Shown: piece after piece, positions 21,813 through 35,457 of the stretch
Position numbering within the stretch: position 1 is the first letter of the stretch
Layout of the letters: each line of letters starts with the position of its first letter
Source of the DNA: Geosiphon pyriformis
Taxonomy: Eukaryota > Glomeromycota > Glomeromycetes > Archaeosporales > Geosiphonaceae
Reading direction: 5' to 3'
Length of the DNA: 64,000 nucleotides
NCBI GenBank assembly: GCA_016748015.1
Contig: JAAOMT010000672.1
Location: forward strand, 75,428-139,427
Made by a program: the position numbers and the translations under genes
The notes under the pieces: model-generated
The model's database searches: none
Seen by the model: only the letters and a program-made list of their open reading frames with translations
Told to the model about the DNA's origin: nothing

Positions 21813-22792
21813 TGTTACTAGACAAAATTAGAGATATTATTTAGCATGAAATTATCTTATAAATTCTATCATTAATTAGCATATATTATCATTTCAAATG
21901 ATCACTTATTACATTAGCAAAAATGTCCGAAATTATCATTTAATTAATAACCCAAATTGTATACAACACAAATGTAATCTAATTACAATAATCAATCATG
22001 TAATACCCCGAACTATGTAACATTCAGAAGTTTGCCAAAATTTGTAGAAATTTGCCGAAATAATTGATAGTTCACCGAAATATCTAATAGTTCGCCGAAA
22101 TAACTTGTAATTTGCCGAAATGTATCTTTAATTCAGCAAAATTTTAGAAAATAGCAAAGTTCAAGTTCATAGAATAGTGTTATGACAAGTTGTATAAAAG
22201 AAGAGCTTCTCTCTTCGAGAAAATGTATCTTATCTTAGATTTATCTCTTAAAAACTATTCCTATACACACAAAAAGAAATAAATATCAAATAATTTGAAA
22301 AACCAAATTCTTCAATTATTGTACTTGGAAAATCTCCAAAACCCAACTAACATTTCGAAATTGATTAGCTACCAATTTCAGTAAACTGTTAGTGACTCCA
22401 GGCCTGGATAGAAAACATTTCCCTCGACAAAATTCTATTTCTTTTACATTTCTTTTATTTTTTTTTATTTTCTTATTACAATCATTGGGGTAGCCTACAG
22501 ACGAGATTCCTGTAGAAGAGTTGATTTTCACAGCAAAGTAACTACACATTTTTAGTGAGCTTCCAGACGAGCAATTCCTGGAAAAGAGTTGATGTTTACT
22601 ACAACGTAACTACATAAAGCAACTGGCACAGAATTGGCTATTCCATTCATAAGCCCAGCAAGTTCAAATTATAGGAGATAATTTAAAGATAAATTCAGTT
22701 ACTGGAGATTCAACCACATCCAGAAAACGTGAATTCACAGCAAACAAGCATCAACAACATTACAGAAAAGAGACCAAAAACCTCCGGTAACA
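21813..22792. mobile_element. Solo LTR in LINE ORF2
   Basis: TGTTACTAGACA to CCGGTAACA, 980 bp. Flanking bases are ACGC (21,809-21,812) and ACGT (22,793-22,796), a 4-bp duplication with one C/T difference. It contains a TTGTATAAAA box near 22,190, an imperfect GAGCTTCTCTCTTCGAGAAA hairpin near 22,203, and short repeats of the type TTTGCCGAAATA (22,022-22,125). A degraded relative is at 19,143-20,127. Confidence 0.85.
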
Positions 22793-23250
22793 ACGTTCAT
22801 GCATCTGTTTGGGAAATGCGCTCAGGTTTATCTCACTCGACTTCATGTGTTTCACAGTTGCTTTCTGCTTGCACTTCCGATGCTGTTGTTAATACAGCTA
22901 TATGTAAGGGCTTTGTTTTCAATGAGTGGTATTGTGAATCTCTTTCTGTTTTCAAGGACTCTAAAACAGCGGCTCAACATATTGTGGCATTTGTTCGCAA
23001 ATTCTGTCTTGCATTCCATGATGATATTTGACTGGTGTGTGCAAAACACAAAGCTGTTATGGAGAAAGATGGCTTGGTCCTGTGTGACAGTTCTATTCCT
23101 ATTTCGGTTTCTGGTCTTCCTTTGGTGCTCTCATCTGGTGTGGTTAGATTGTTGGATATTGCTGATGCACTTGGTGTTAGTTTTGGGTTTCGTAAATCTA
23201 GTTTATTCTTTTTAGGTGTAGGTAATTTGGTCTCGGTGCGTATAAGTGCC
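22793..23250 (+). pseudogene. LINE ORF2 C-terminal region
   Basis: The frame resumes after the solo LTR (SGLSHSTSCVSQLLSACTS, then FVFNEWYCESLSVFKDSK) and ends with GVGNLVSVRISA. A TGA at 23,029-23,031 replaces an expected Trp. The conserved C-terminal block has no known fold that I can name. Confidence 0.75.
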
Positions 23251-23253
23251 TAG

Positions 23254-23389
23254 TGTTGTCTTGACTAGTCTGAGTGGCTGGTCACATGTAGAAAAAGCAT
23301 GATTCATGCCTAGTTTAGATCACTAGTATGATGTATTGTACTAGGTAGTGTTTGGACCTCACTTGTTAAATAATAATAATAATAAAAAA
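23254..23389 (+). other. LINE 3' UTR and (TAA)n tail
   Basis: It contains GAGTGGCTGGTCACATG, a GCATGATTCATGC palindrome and a (TAA)n tail. The same order of elements is seen in mutated form at 61,310-61,430 on this strand and, inverted, at about 40,790-40,900 and 58,070-58,210. It is probably the template end recognised by the reverse transcriptase. Confidence 0.65.
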
Positions 23390-23398
23390 ATTAGTAAT

Positions 23399-24480
23399 AT
23401 CAAATATAAAAACTATAGTAAAAAAAACCAGCTTGTTAATTAGCCTGTTGTTAAATATTTTTGGGTTCTTTAAAAGAATAAAAGCAATACTAAAACTAAT
23501 TTAAGTATGTTTTTTGAGAGAACTTTAACAGGCAAAAAACTAGTTAAAAATGGAGAAAATGTTTTAATAATCATTAAAGACAGCTTTTTACTATTATTAA
23601 TTAAAAAAAAGCTTCTAAAATATTTTGCCTAATTGCTTTTACAACAAAGAGAATTTTTTTAATTAAAACTTTGTAAAATATCAAAAAAAAATACCAGTTA
23701 CAGTCTTTTTATTCTTTATTTTGGTTGTAATCATAAAATTAAGAAGATAAAAAGTCTTAAATATTTTTTTTATTAATTAAAAAAAAATTGTTTAATATAA
23801 TATATTTAAAATTTAATTAATTAACTTTTTTAATAGTTATATTAGGAATAAATTTTTAACTGTAAAAAAACATAAAATAAAAATATTAAATACAGTAAAT
23901 ACATATTTAATATTTTTTATATTTTTTATTTATTTTCTAATTTTTAAGTATTTAAATATTTATAAATAAAAAATTACTTGTTGGCATTTACATATTTTAT
24001 TTTATTATTTTTAATAATATTTTTTCTTATTATTTAATAGCTTATTATTTAAATTTGTAATAATATAATTTGTAAATATAATTTTTTTGTAAGTAAAGAT
24101 GTATTTATTAATTTAAAGCTATTAAAAAAAAAAATTAAGTTTATTAAAAAAGTAACAAAATACACAAAATTGGTTTTTTATATTCAAATTAAAATAGTTT
24201 TAACTGGTTTAAATAATTATATATTATATATAGTTAACTAAATTAGTTGGTGGTTAAATTATATTTTTAAAACAATAAAAAGCATTTAAAAATATAGATA
24301 TTTAATTTATTGCAAAAAATAACAATATAAAAATTTTTAAAACACAATTTTCTTATAAATATATTTTAATTTTTTATATAAGCAATAAAAATTTTTGTAT
24401 TAAATATTTATTAATTTTAAATTAATAATTAATATAGTTGTATTTGTTTATTTGTATTTATAATAAATTTAATTTAATTT
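23399..24480 (+). repeat. Retroelement debris, including a copy of the left-edge segment
   Basis: From about 23,571 to 23,770 it repeats the segment at 1-190 with many C-to-T and G-to-A changes. From 23,770 to 24,480 it is nearly pure A+T with no recognisable domain. It ends where composition becomes gene-like at about 24,480. Confidence 0.55.
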
Positions 24481-24570
24481 ATTTTTTGCTTATTGTAATA
24501 TTTTGATAATAATAATTCTTTCGAAATTCGTGACTTAGATTGTTGGTTGTTTACTATGTAGTACGAACTA

Positions 24571-24580
24571 TTGACGCGTC
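24571..24580. promoter_or_regulatory. MCB-type box upstream of TPX2 copy A
   Basis: TTGACGCGTC, containing ACGCGT at 24,574-24,579, lies about 105 bp before the ATG. ACGCGT is the MluI cell-cycle box bound by MBF in fungi. The second TPX2 gene has TGACGCGT in its own promoter. CpG-containing sites are rare in this AT-rich DNA. The function is inferred. Confidence 0.5.
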
Positions 24581-24681
24581 TTAGATTCATAAATTTGGCA
24601 ACAGAGCATTTATACTTCTTTTGACCTATGCCTCTACACTGTGTGTATGATTTCCCAGCGAATTTCAACTAAAATACAGCG

Positions 24682-27600
24682 ATGAAGGTCCGGAAATCAA
24701 AAAGGGGGGCGATTGAGGAACCAAAGAAGCCAAATTATAGTGCGGAAAATGATTCCCTATACGAATTCGATGCACCCAAATTTCGGTTATTCAATACTAG
24801 TATTACACTTGGTGAGGGTGATTCTTGGTTTGGTATGTTAAATCTTAAGTTAATGTGTTTTACAGTTGTAGGATACTATTATTATTGGTCGATTTGAGGT
24901 ATCTCCTGTTACTTCTTTTGTAGAAAGAAGAGTTGGTACTCCTATAACACCTATGAGTAAGAGTCGTCCCATAGAAAATCTGCTGGGTACCCCCCCGAGC
25001 TTTTTGGGTTTTAATTCTTTAGAGGATCCGAGTCAAACGCGCGAAGATAAAGAAAACATGTTACCAAAAAATTCTTCAATTTCCAATAAGTTAAATTTCA
25101 AAACTTCCACACAAACAATCAAATTTGCTTCTCCTAGAAAGGGAAAGATAATTGGATTCCATTCCTCTGACAATCCTGATGAATTTAAAGTCCCTTTAAT
25201 CCCTCCGACATCTCACCTGGAGCCTGTGCGCAATTCGCAATTTGTGATTGAATATCTTCAAAAAGGGAGCGAACCTGTGAAATATTTGAAACCTGAGTCT
25301 TTGTACGAATTCGAAGCGCCTAGATGGCGTGATTTTAATAAAGACATAACATTTGGAAGTGGAGATTCTTGGTTTGGTAAATGATTAGATAATTTCGAGC
25401 GCACACTAAATCATTACATCCTTATTTTCACTGAAGCCGCAGGTAATTAATTTAAGGAAGATTATTAATCTTATAGATAAACGCCAGCCAACTCCAGTTC
25501 ATTCTATGGTACTTCCTACAATCGATTTTTCAACTTTCGGTGATACTTTAAATAACAAACAAGATTTGGGAATAGCAAATTCTTTCGACATTATTCAACC
25601 AGAAAAACCCGCGATAAATGAGGATTCGCTCGGCTCATCTGGCGATAATCCCCCTTTGCCCAAACCACCTGTGTTAACTGACAAAGATGATAAATTGGCT
25701 GAGGCTCCATGTTTCAAAACTATTTCAAAGTTGGAAGGAGTCCTTGTGGCAAATAATCACCATAGGGACCCTGATACAGTGGCTTCTATCAGTTCAATTG
25801 AAAAAGAATCGCTTATTAACTCAGATAAAAATGAAAAGGCCTTATCGAATTTGATATCGTTTTCCAATAAAGAAGCTCTGGAAAAAAAATCACCAAAAAA
25901 TTTCGTTTCTGATTCGAAATCACATGTAGTTAAGAGCATTAAGGATCAAATTGCCACCCTTCAGAAGAATCTGGAAGATAAGAAAAAAATTGGCCCTAAA
26001 ATAGCGAATAATAATTCCCAAACATCAGTTCAAGAAGAGACCCAACAACCTATAAAGGGAGCTGCTGCCACCCAACTGATTCTACATCCGATTCAACAAC
26101 TTAAGTGCATAAGTTCGACAACTATTTCAGAATCTATATCTCACACTCATGATCCATGGCTGAATACTTTAAATTCAAATGTTCTCACCCCGATAAATTT
26201 GTCCAAGGAATTAGAAGTGAATAAGAAACTCAGCAATGACAGACAAAAAGCTCCCATCCATCAACAGGAAACCCATCGCTTGGAAAATCTAATGACAAAC
26301 GCAAACCACATTTTGGGCAAATCAAAGAATCACCCTCCAAGAAAATCCCCAGGAGTACAGGTATTACATAAGAAATTTATAGGTTTTCTGGTAATCCCCA
26401 TTTTCATAATACTAAAACCCACTTTATCTAGAAACGCAACAATGTTAGAAGAAACATATTGGGTATTACGATACCTAAACCATTTAAATTCCACTCGACA
26501 ACACGTTTCAATACACTAGACCAAATAAAAAGATCACCGTATGTTCCTTTGGCTGTCAGGGTGCAGCGATTCCTTAAAGAGACTCCCGACAGATTTAAAT
26601 CTAAGGTTATCAACCGCGTGGATAAGGTAAAATAGTGACGTTTTATTCAAAATCAATAGAGGATTATTTAGTTATTGATATACTTCTAGCCAGTCCAGTT
26701 GAACGTAATTCGTACAACAAAGCCAAAATCACCGTGTTTACGCACCAAGTTAAGATCAAAACCTAAACTGTAAGTTTTTTTCAAGTTTAATTGGGGGGAG
26801 GACGGAGGAGCCTTTTTCTTGATCATATACTAACTTTAAACAACGAATCCAGTCTTTTAACTACCGAAGAACGACAACAGCAAGAACAAGAGAAATTCAA
26901 ATTCAAAGCGAAACCTATCAATCGAAGGGTCAGTTCATCAATATTTCTAAAATCTTTAAGAAGTTTTGAAATGTACCTTATTTTTTGTAGATATTCGAAC
27001 ATCATGCAGAATTTGGAATGCCACGACCAAAAAAGTTGGAGCTTACAATTCCCCGTTCACCTCTGATAACAAAGCCTAAGTCACAAGCCCCACGTCCACC
27101 TTCCCCTCCTCATCTAATCAAAGCAACTCCTGCACCTGATATGTCGGCACCCTTTCAGCCAATCTTGTCCCATCGACGATTAGATCCTCCAGAATTTTCT
27201 TTACCGGGAGAAGAAATATCTCGACGGAAGAATGAAGTGATGCAGATAAATTTGAAAGGCAAAAAACTTTGCGAAGAAAATGCTAGAAAATTTAAAGCAC
27301 GACCACTTCCTAGCGACTCTCCAGATGTAAGAAGTCTTGCTACATGATATCTTAATTGGACGACATTTTATTTTGATAAATGTTTTTTGTTTCAGGCTTT
27401 ACCCCCAATAGCTCCTCATCCGGTGACACACCCAAATCCTTTTAAACTTAAATCTGATCAAAGAGGAGAGAATTACCAACATAATTTTCGTCAAAAACTT
27501 AATCTACAGGAGCAACATGAAAAACAGAGCAAACAATTTCGAGCGAACCCAGTCCACAAAGTCGTCCCAAATCCTCCCAAAAAGTCCACCAAGGCCTTAA

Positions 27601-28087
27601 CTGAACCAAGAGGGTTTAACTTTAGGACAGATAAACGACTTGCAGAACGCAAGATACTTTATACAAAAAGAAAAATGCAGGATATCGAGGTCGAAAATCG
27701 TAAGGCCGAAAACCAAAAAGAAGAGATGGTAAGTGCAGAGAAATTTCAAGCTTTTCCTTTGGCTCGGGAAAGGGGCAGGCCAAAAATCGATTCTTGTACA
27801 TAACAGAAAATATAATCATTAATAATAATCAAACTGCACAACAGGAAAGGACCCAAAACGAAATTCGTCAAATACGATCAGAGTTAATCCATCATGCTAA
27901 ACCTATTAAATATTTCGCACCCTTAGTAGTGCAACCCTCAAACAAATCGTTAACGAAGCCTATATCACCTATGCTTGGGGATAAAAGAAAGCATCGTCCA
28001 AAAGCTCTTCAAAATTCTAATATTCAGAATATTTCGCAAGCGCAAGACAAAATAACTAAATTTCATACAAATGATCCATCTTTTTGA
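24682..28087 (+). CDS. TPX2: TPX2-like spindle assembly factor, copy A
   Basis: TPX2 proteins bind microtubules at the mitotic spindle and activate Aurora kinase. Nine exons: 24682-24832, 24924-25376, 25477-26360, 26432-26626, 26690-26769, 26853-26928, 26991-27326, 27396-27728, 27845-28087; all introns GT-AG, total 916 aa. Residues about 25-51 carry an Aurora-binding-type motif (LYEFDAP...DSWFE), and a second copy lies at about 175-202 (LYEFEAP...DSWFD); each is cut by a phase-1 intron right after the Trp-Phe. The middle has TPX2 repeats: ITIPKPF, TKPKSP..RTKLRSKP, LLTTEER...FKFKAKP. The C-terminal TPX2 domain spans about 795-865 (FRTDKRLAERK...IRSELIHHAKPIKYF). A paralog lies at 35,458-37,633 on the other strand. 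An MCB box precedes it. The family call is secure; exon 3 is low-complexity and less certain. Confidence 0.9.
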
Positions 28088-28244
28088 TTTGAATGGCAGT
28101 TTTGTGATAGAAAACCAATAATTATAGGTTTTTTCTTCATGAATGCACCATCTTGCCTATAGTTTACAAATTATTTGCTCATGATTTTAAACGGGCATTT
28201 ATTAGTTAAATCAAAATTTGTATAGAACCCTCAAGTCCTTTAGA

Positions 28245-31200
28245 TTACACAATTTTAGACTTTCCTTTTCTATCAACGTTGCCAACATTACTATTGTCCG
28301 AGCTAATGGAATCAAATTCAGTTTTCTGGTCCACTTGTTTTAATCCCTCTTGCGTAAATCTTTTTTTTACCGAGCGATAATGCTCAAGTTCCTTCTCGGA
28401 AACAGATGGTACTAATTCCGCTAAAGCGCGTTCAAAATCCTCTTGCATCACCTCAACATGGGTGTCCTCCATTGTGGAGAGATGATCAAGATAATATTGT
28501 GTCGTTAGTGGCTCTGGCCATCTTTTCACAATTGAGGGATCAGCATTGAGATTTGCTACCAAGATTTATTAGTAATTTAATAACAGATGTAGAAAAATTT
28601 TATGACATCACGTTAAGAAGGGTCTCCCTTGTGATACTCACCAATTTTATCCTCGACACTTTCAGCCGTACGCGACATTGCCTTCAGCATAGCATCAGAG
28701 CAAATTGCGTAAAAGTCAGCCCCTGTATAGTTGAATGGACATTTATTTGCAATGACACGAAGATCCAACGACGGCGCTAGACGGAATCTAACATCATTTC
28801 AAAACACTTAAGGACCAATAATTGAAAAAAGTATTCAAAAAATTATCATTCTCCTTACTTTCTGGTTAAGGCCTTGATGATGTTTAACTGAGACTCGTGG
28901 TCTTCGCTAACTCCCAGAAAAAGAAGCTTTTCAAAACTATGAAAATTTCCGAAGAAATAATAAAAGATCAAACACATTTAAAACAGAAGATGCCTCTGAT
29001 AAATAGTAAGAATTGATCTACCGTCCAGGCCTTAATAGAGCAGGATCCAGTAAATCGGGTCGGTTAGTGGCACCAATGACAAAAACATCAGCAGGTCCCT
29101 TGCCTTGACCTAATCCATCCAATTCGGCAAGAAGTTGACTTACAATACGATCCATGACTCCACCTGAGTCACCTTTTTCGCCTCTTTTTGGGGCAACTGA
29201 ATCCAATTCATCAAAGAAAATAACACAAGGCTTAGCATCACGAGCCCGTTGAAAGACGCGTCTAACGTTGGCTTCAGATTCACCAATATACATATTGAGA
29301 AGTTCGGGACCTTTAACCGAAAAAAAATTAAGCGAACAAGAGGTTGCTACGGCTTTAGCCAAAAGGGTTTTGCCTGTGCCAGGTGGGCCATATAGTAAAA
29401 TCCCTGATCGTTTCTTCATGCCACTGGCGAATAATTCCGGGTGTTCTAATGGTAATTGTATAGTGTCTAAAATATCGTCTTTGACTGATGCTAGACCACC
29501 GACATCATCCCATGTCACGCTTGGAATCTTAGGTGCACCTATGGTATCAGAATAGGAAGCTCGGGCTTTTGCAAGAGCTGTTTCACAATCAGCTGCGGTC
29601 AATGCAATGCCTGCTTGTAATAAATCAACATCTTTAACAGGGTATTTCATTTTTTGAACAGCTTTTTCGACACGTTCAAATGCAGCCAGCCCTGCTCTTG
29701 CTATTAGGTCTGAAAGATCCTTTGCGACCAGTGCTGCCGTTTGTGTCGCCAAAGTTGACAAGCTGACATCAGGAGCTAAAGGGGTTGCAGCTGTTAACTG
29801 TTCTAATATGGCCAATCTTTCTTTTTCTCCTGGTGCTTCAAACACTATTTGATGCCGAAAAGATCCAATCACACTTGCTGGTATCTTTTCAATATCACCT
29901 GTTGTAGCGACAACCAAGACTGGGTGTCCGACTGTGCTAAATGAATCAACTAATAGTTTAAAACAATCCTGTAAAGTAATAGCTATAGTGGGCTCCTGAC
30001 CAGTTTCGAGAACTGCACTTTTTTTAGCCAAAGCATCTATATGTCGAAGCAAAAAAACACATGGGGAATATGTCATAGAATTGTGGATTCTGGTGCGAAG
30101 TGACGCTTCTGTCTTTGCGTCAGTTTCACCCGCAAAATCAAAACAGTTTACTTCGTAGACATGTACTCCAAGCCGTTCTGCAACCCACTCGACAACCGTC
30201 TTTTTGCCACATCCACGTGGGCCGTGCAATAGGACAGTGCAACTAAGATTTAGCGACGATGCACTCGGGTCCAAACAAGAACAAAAAAGATCATTGAGCT
30301 TCGCATATGGACTTTCAGGAGAAGTAAATACGGACTCATTTGATGGTGGGATAGGTGTCTCACTATTGATACCCAGGTAATATCTGTTAAATGGAACCCT
30401 GGAATGTTCCAAGCCAGTTTGGACTATTTTAATGAGTTGAGGGAAAACACGTTTTCCAGATCCTTTTTTCTTGTACTGCTTTTTATCGTGAGGTTCCAGA
30501 CGGGTAATTTTAAAATGTATAATTGTAGTTGACCTGTGAGGAAAGGTGGGAATTTTAAGATCTTCCAGTGATTCAACCTCCCCTTCCGTTTTCTGCGGCT
30601 TCAGCCTTGCGGATTCCTCTAACCATCAGAAAAATCAAAAGTTTCGATATCACTCTCTGGGTCAAAACTCTTTGAAAATAGAAAGAGAGGACTAAGGGAG
30701 ATTGATTCACCGTCAATGCACACAGATATCAAGTCTCCTTCTGACACCACTCTTTCTGCATCCTCAAACCATTTTTTCAATCCATCAAGGTTTGCTGCGT
30801 ATAAAGTTTTGTCGTTGCAAGAAGGAGAAGCTACTCTTGCGACCATAAGACTTTTCGCGGCTGAGGGAGGCGATTGTGGTCGGTCGACAGACTGAATAGT
30901 CATATAATGAGATTTACCAGCCGTTGTCTTATCAAGCCCAAGATTGAAATAAAGGAGCGGTGTAATATAAGCTGGTGGAAGAGATCGACTATAAAATGAT
31001 TTAATTGTGTAAATTATTTTATTTCAGTGGAAAATAGTGACACAGGTCAAAACTTTCATACTTTGAGTGTGGCAATTCAGCAGCATAAATTTGACAAAGT
31101 CTTGAACGGCCTAGAGAGCTTGAAACCAGAGCCTTGATTTTACGTCCGAATTTGGTTTAATCTAATTTACTCGAAGATATGATGAAATCAAATAATGTTT

Positions 31201-32603
31201 TTGTGAATGGCGACGTACCCAGCATCCGCTCTGATATCCTAATTTGGTTATAGTTGACAAGCCGACGAGAACCCATGATTCAGGATCTTCATTTTTCTTG
31301 GGCTTAGGTTGGAGCAATAATCGGGGGAGAGGACTTGACAAGACCAATGGTTCAAGGTCAACTTTTTTCAACGTTAACTGAAATACAGTATCTTTTGTTG
31401 AGTTTTCATCTTCTGAGGTTGAAGGTGAGGAATGAGGACAGGAATCTGATTCGTTTCCATTTAAATCGTCAGGTAAACGAAAATAGAGCCCATTACAAGG
31501 TGTTTCCAATTGTGAATCTAGTGTAGAAAAGTCAACAATGTCTAAAGGAATTTCTTGCTGCTGCGGATTTTCATTATCATCTGAATCCATTGCTAATGAA
31601 TCTGATAATTGATCCTCTTCATTAAAAGCAAATATTTCACTAGATAAATTTGTGATTATAAAGTTGGTGTGATCCGTAACTATGCCTTGCAAAACTGGAT
31701 TGCACATTAGAACTTTAAAATCGGTTGATAATGGAAAAGTAGCAGTGGTTGAAGTTGTAGATGAAGGATTTGGCACATTATAAGTCTCCCCGTGACGAAG
31801 AATAACAGGCGGAGAGGAACGAAAGAAACCAGATATAGAAACAGGATCTTGATATGAAAACAGGGATCAAAAATTTTTGAATGAATAAGAAAGATCCGAA
31901 ATAATTTTCACTTTCACTATTCACACTAATAATATTTCTATTTTGGAATCTTTATATGACCCACCAAACATTGAAACCTCACATGAATCCATCCCTAAGG
32001 CACCAAGGATGACTTCTTCTAATTCTACAAGTTGTGTGGCCTTAATTTTGACATCTAATCCATCCGTAAGTCGATGCTTTCTGGCGAAACCACGAGATAC
32101 GTAGCACAAATGGCACTACGTTAAATGCGTTGGAAAAATCAACTGGTTCAAAATTTTATAACAGATGTCTACGTAATCAAGGCTATTGTAATTAGGTTAG
32201 AAACTTACGTCTGTCACGTTATCAAATAGATCATTGTGTTGTATTTGAGCAAAAGTTATTATCGAATCGACCCAAGGTTTCATATGGGTTCTCTCTGGGG
32301 ACTTTTCAAAAAGTGGATTACTTCGGTTGATAATACGAGGCGTAATTGATATGGAGACAACGGATTTGAAACCATTCAAGACATTGGCTATTTAAGAAAC
32401 AACCTCAAAAAATTGCTTTTAAGCTTTCAACCCAAAACACAACTGCGCAATCAGCTACCTTCACTATCAGCTCCCAACGCTTCACTTGATATCTCTTTCC
32501 ATAATGGTTCATTCAAACCCACTACATTACAATTTTCTTTATCTGCCCATATGGTATTAAGAATTTTGATTTTTGTTGTGGGGAGACTAGTTACTGATGC
32601 CAT
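28245..32603 (-). CDS. PEX6: Peroxisomal AAA+ ATPase Pex6
   Basis: Pex6, with Pex1, forms the hexameric motor that extracts ubiquitinated Pex5 from the peroxisomal membrane. Ten exons (5' to 3'): 32603-32459, 32387-32209, 32115-31965, 31847-31219, 31132-31044, 30988-30711, 30618-29022, 28936-28859, 28787-28642, 28555-28245; total 1,200 aa. D1 (about residue 620) has Walker A GPRGCGKKT and a degenerate Walker B (LLRHIDAL), as is usual for Pex6. D2 has GPPGTGKT (about 900), Walker B CVIFFDELDS (about 955) and the GATNRPDLLDPALLRPGR segment. CPFNYTGADFY follows near the end. The exon 3-4 junction (GT at 31,964) is the least certain. The 30,619-30,710 gap reads open in another frame, but treating it as a GT-AG intron restores the frame. 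The 3' end faces TPX2 copy A with 157 bp between. Confidence 0.93.
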
Positions 32604-33210
32604 TTTCTTGAAATGACACTGATTCGAAGTTGAAGAAGGTTAAAAAAAGACCTGTTCAAATCCATTGAATGGGAAAATTAGATTATGAATGAAGTCCAAA
32701 AATAAAATCTTGTTCACATGTTGACACTTTAAAATATGGCTAGTATTCTCATTGTCCGACAAATAAACCCTGAAGATCTTTCAACTATTAAAAACATGAA
32801 TCAGGCCTTTTGGATAACTCATTTTCGTATTTGGATTTGTGCATAACAAATAAAATAATCGCATTTACATAAGCAAGTTTAAATATGAATATTATATAGT
32901 TATTATATTTAATTATATTATGGTTTAAAAAATAAAAAAAATTCTTAATTGTTGATTTTATTTTTTTAAACTATTTATTCTTATTTAGTTGATAACAATA
33001 TGTATATTATAATTCGTTAATAAAAATTAAATTTCTACGTACTTTTATTATTATATTTTATGCTATTACTTAAATTCAAATATTCAATTAAATTTCAATT
33101 TCAATTTATTCACTCTTAACCCAGTTACAAAGTATAAAAATCTTTTTAAAACAATAATATAACATTGAATTTTAAATTTTTTATTTATTCCAACTATGAT
33201 AATTTTAAAT
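32604..33210. other. Intergenic, PEX6 promoter and downstream of MSW1
   Basis: The part nearest PEX6 (about 32,604-32,840) has mixed composition and should hold its promoter. From 32,860 to 33,180 it is very AT-rich. I see no gene. Confidence 0.5.
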
Positions 33211-34722
<1,512 letters not shown>

Positions 34723-35457
34723 CAGTGAACAATATAAGAAATGGGTGATTAGTTTTGAAATTTGTCATGCATAAATTTAAGATGAAATATATGAGAATGT
34801 AAATTCTTAGAAGTTTAAATTTATAATCTAATTTTTGTAATTTAATTATTGTTACTAAACTGGAAATTAAAATTATTGTATTTAAAAATTAACAATAATT
34901 AACATATTTGCAATTATTAGTAATAAAAATATAAAATAATAAATGATATTAAACAATAAATTAAATATAAAATGAAACAAATTAATATTTAACTTTTAAT
35001 ATTTTTGTTTTTAATTGTATTTTAATTGTTAAACATTCTATCTTTTTGTTATTTATTTAATATTTATAAATTATATAATAAAAATTTAGTTAACATTATT
35101 TTTAGGAATGTAAACTTTTATATAATCTTAGTAATAATTGTTAGAAAGACTAATAAAAGTCCGACTTAAGTCTTCATTCGATCGACTACGGTAAAGATCT
35201 AGTGTGTTAAAAGATTTTTTGGCATCATTTTGCCTTGCATTCATTTCAACATCCACGTTTTCTTTTTAAACTGCTATCGAAAAATAAAAAATTCATATAG
35301 AAAAATCCAAATCAGATATCAAGATAGTAATTGCAAGCGTCCTTACTTGTCAAATATTGATTGAACTATTGTTGCCAAGATCATCTTCATTCCTAAGGTT
35401 CAAACATTTTATAAAATATTAGTTTTTTGATCATTTTAAAATTTTAGCACCAAGATT
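34723..35457. other. Intergenic, AT-rich
   Basis: The region is nearly pure A+T from 34,760 to 35,150, then more mixed to 35,457, which is the 3' side of TPX2 copy B. No gene seen. Confidence 0.5.

Larger units (their letters stand above)
20354..23389 (+). mobile_element. 5'-truncated LINE (RT thumb to 3' end), relatively young
   Basis: The insertion is flanked by a 9-bp duplication ATTAGTAAT (20,345-20,353 and 23,390-23,398) and ends in (TAA)n then A7. One reading frame runs from the RT end through RNase H and a C-terminal CCHC-like motif to a TAG at 23,251-23,253, if the solo LTR at 21,813-22,792 is removed (980 bp plus a 4-bp duplication is in frame). Only three nonsense codons break it: 20,734, 21,319 and 23,029. 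RNase H after RT and TAA tails suggest the I/Tad group. Confidence 0.85.

Noticed and set aside
20863-21831. Free-standing RNase H gene
   Set aside because: Frame and flanks show it is part of a truncated LINE ORF2 with an in-frame stop at 21,319.
30412-30903. PEX6 as a frameshifted pseudogene
   Set aside because: A GT-AG intron at 30,619-30,710 restores the frame and the whole model sums to 1,201 codons, so no frameshift is needed.
31162-31776. A 204-aa open frame as a separate gene
   Set aside because: It is exon 4 of PEX6; its reading ends in an intron, and flanking exons continue Pex6 similarity in the right phases.
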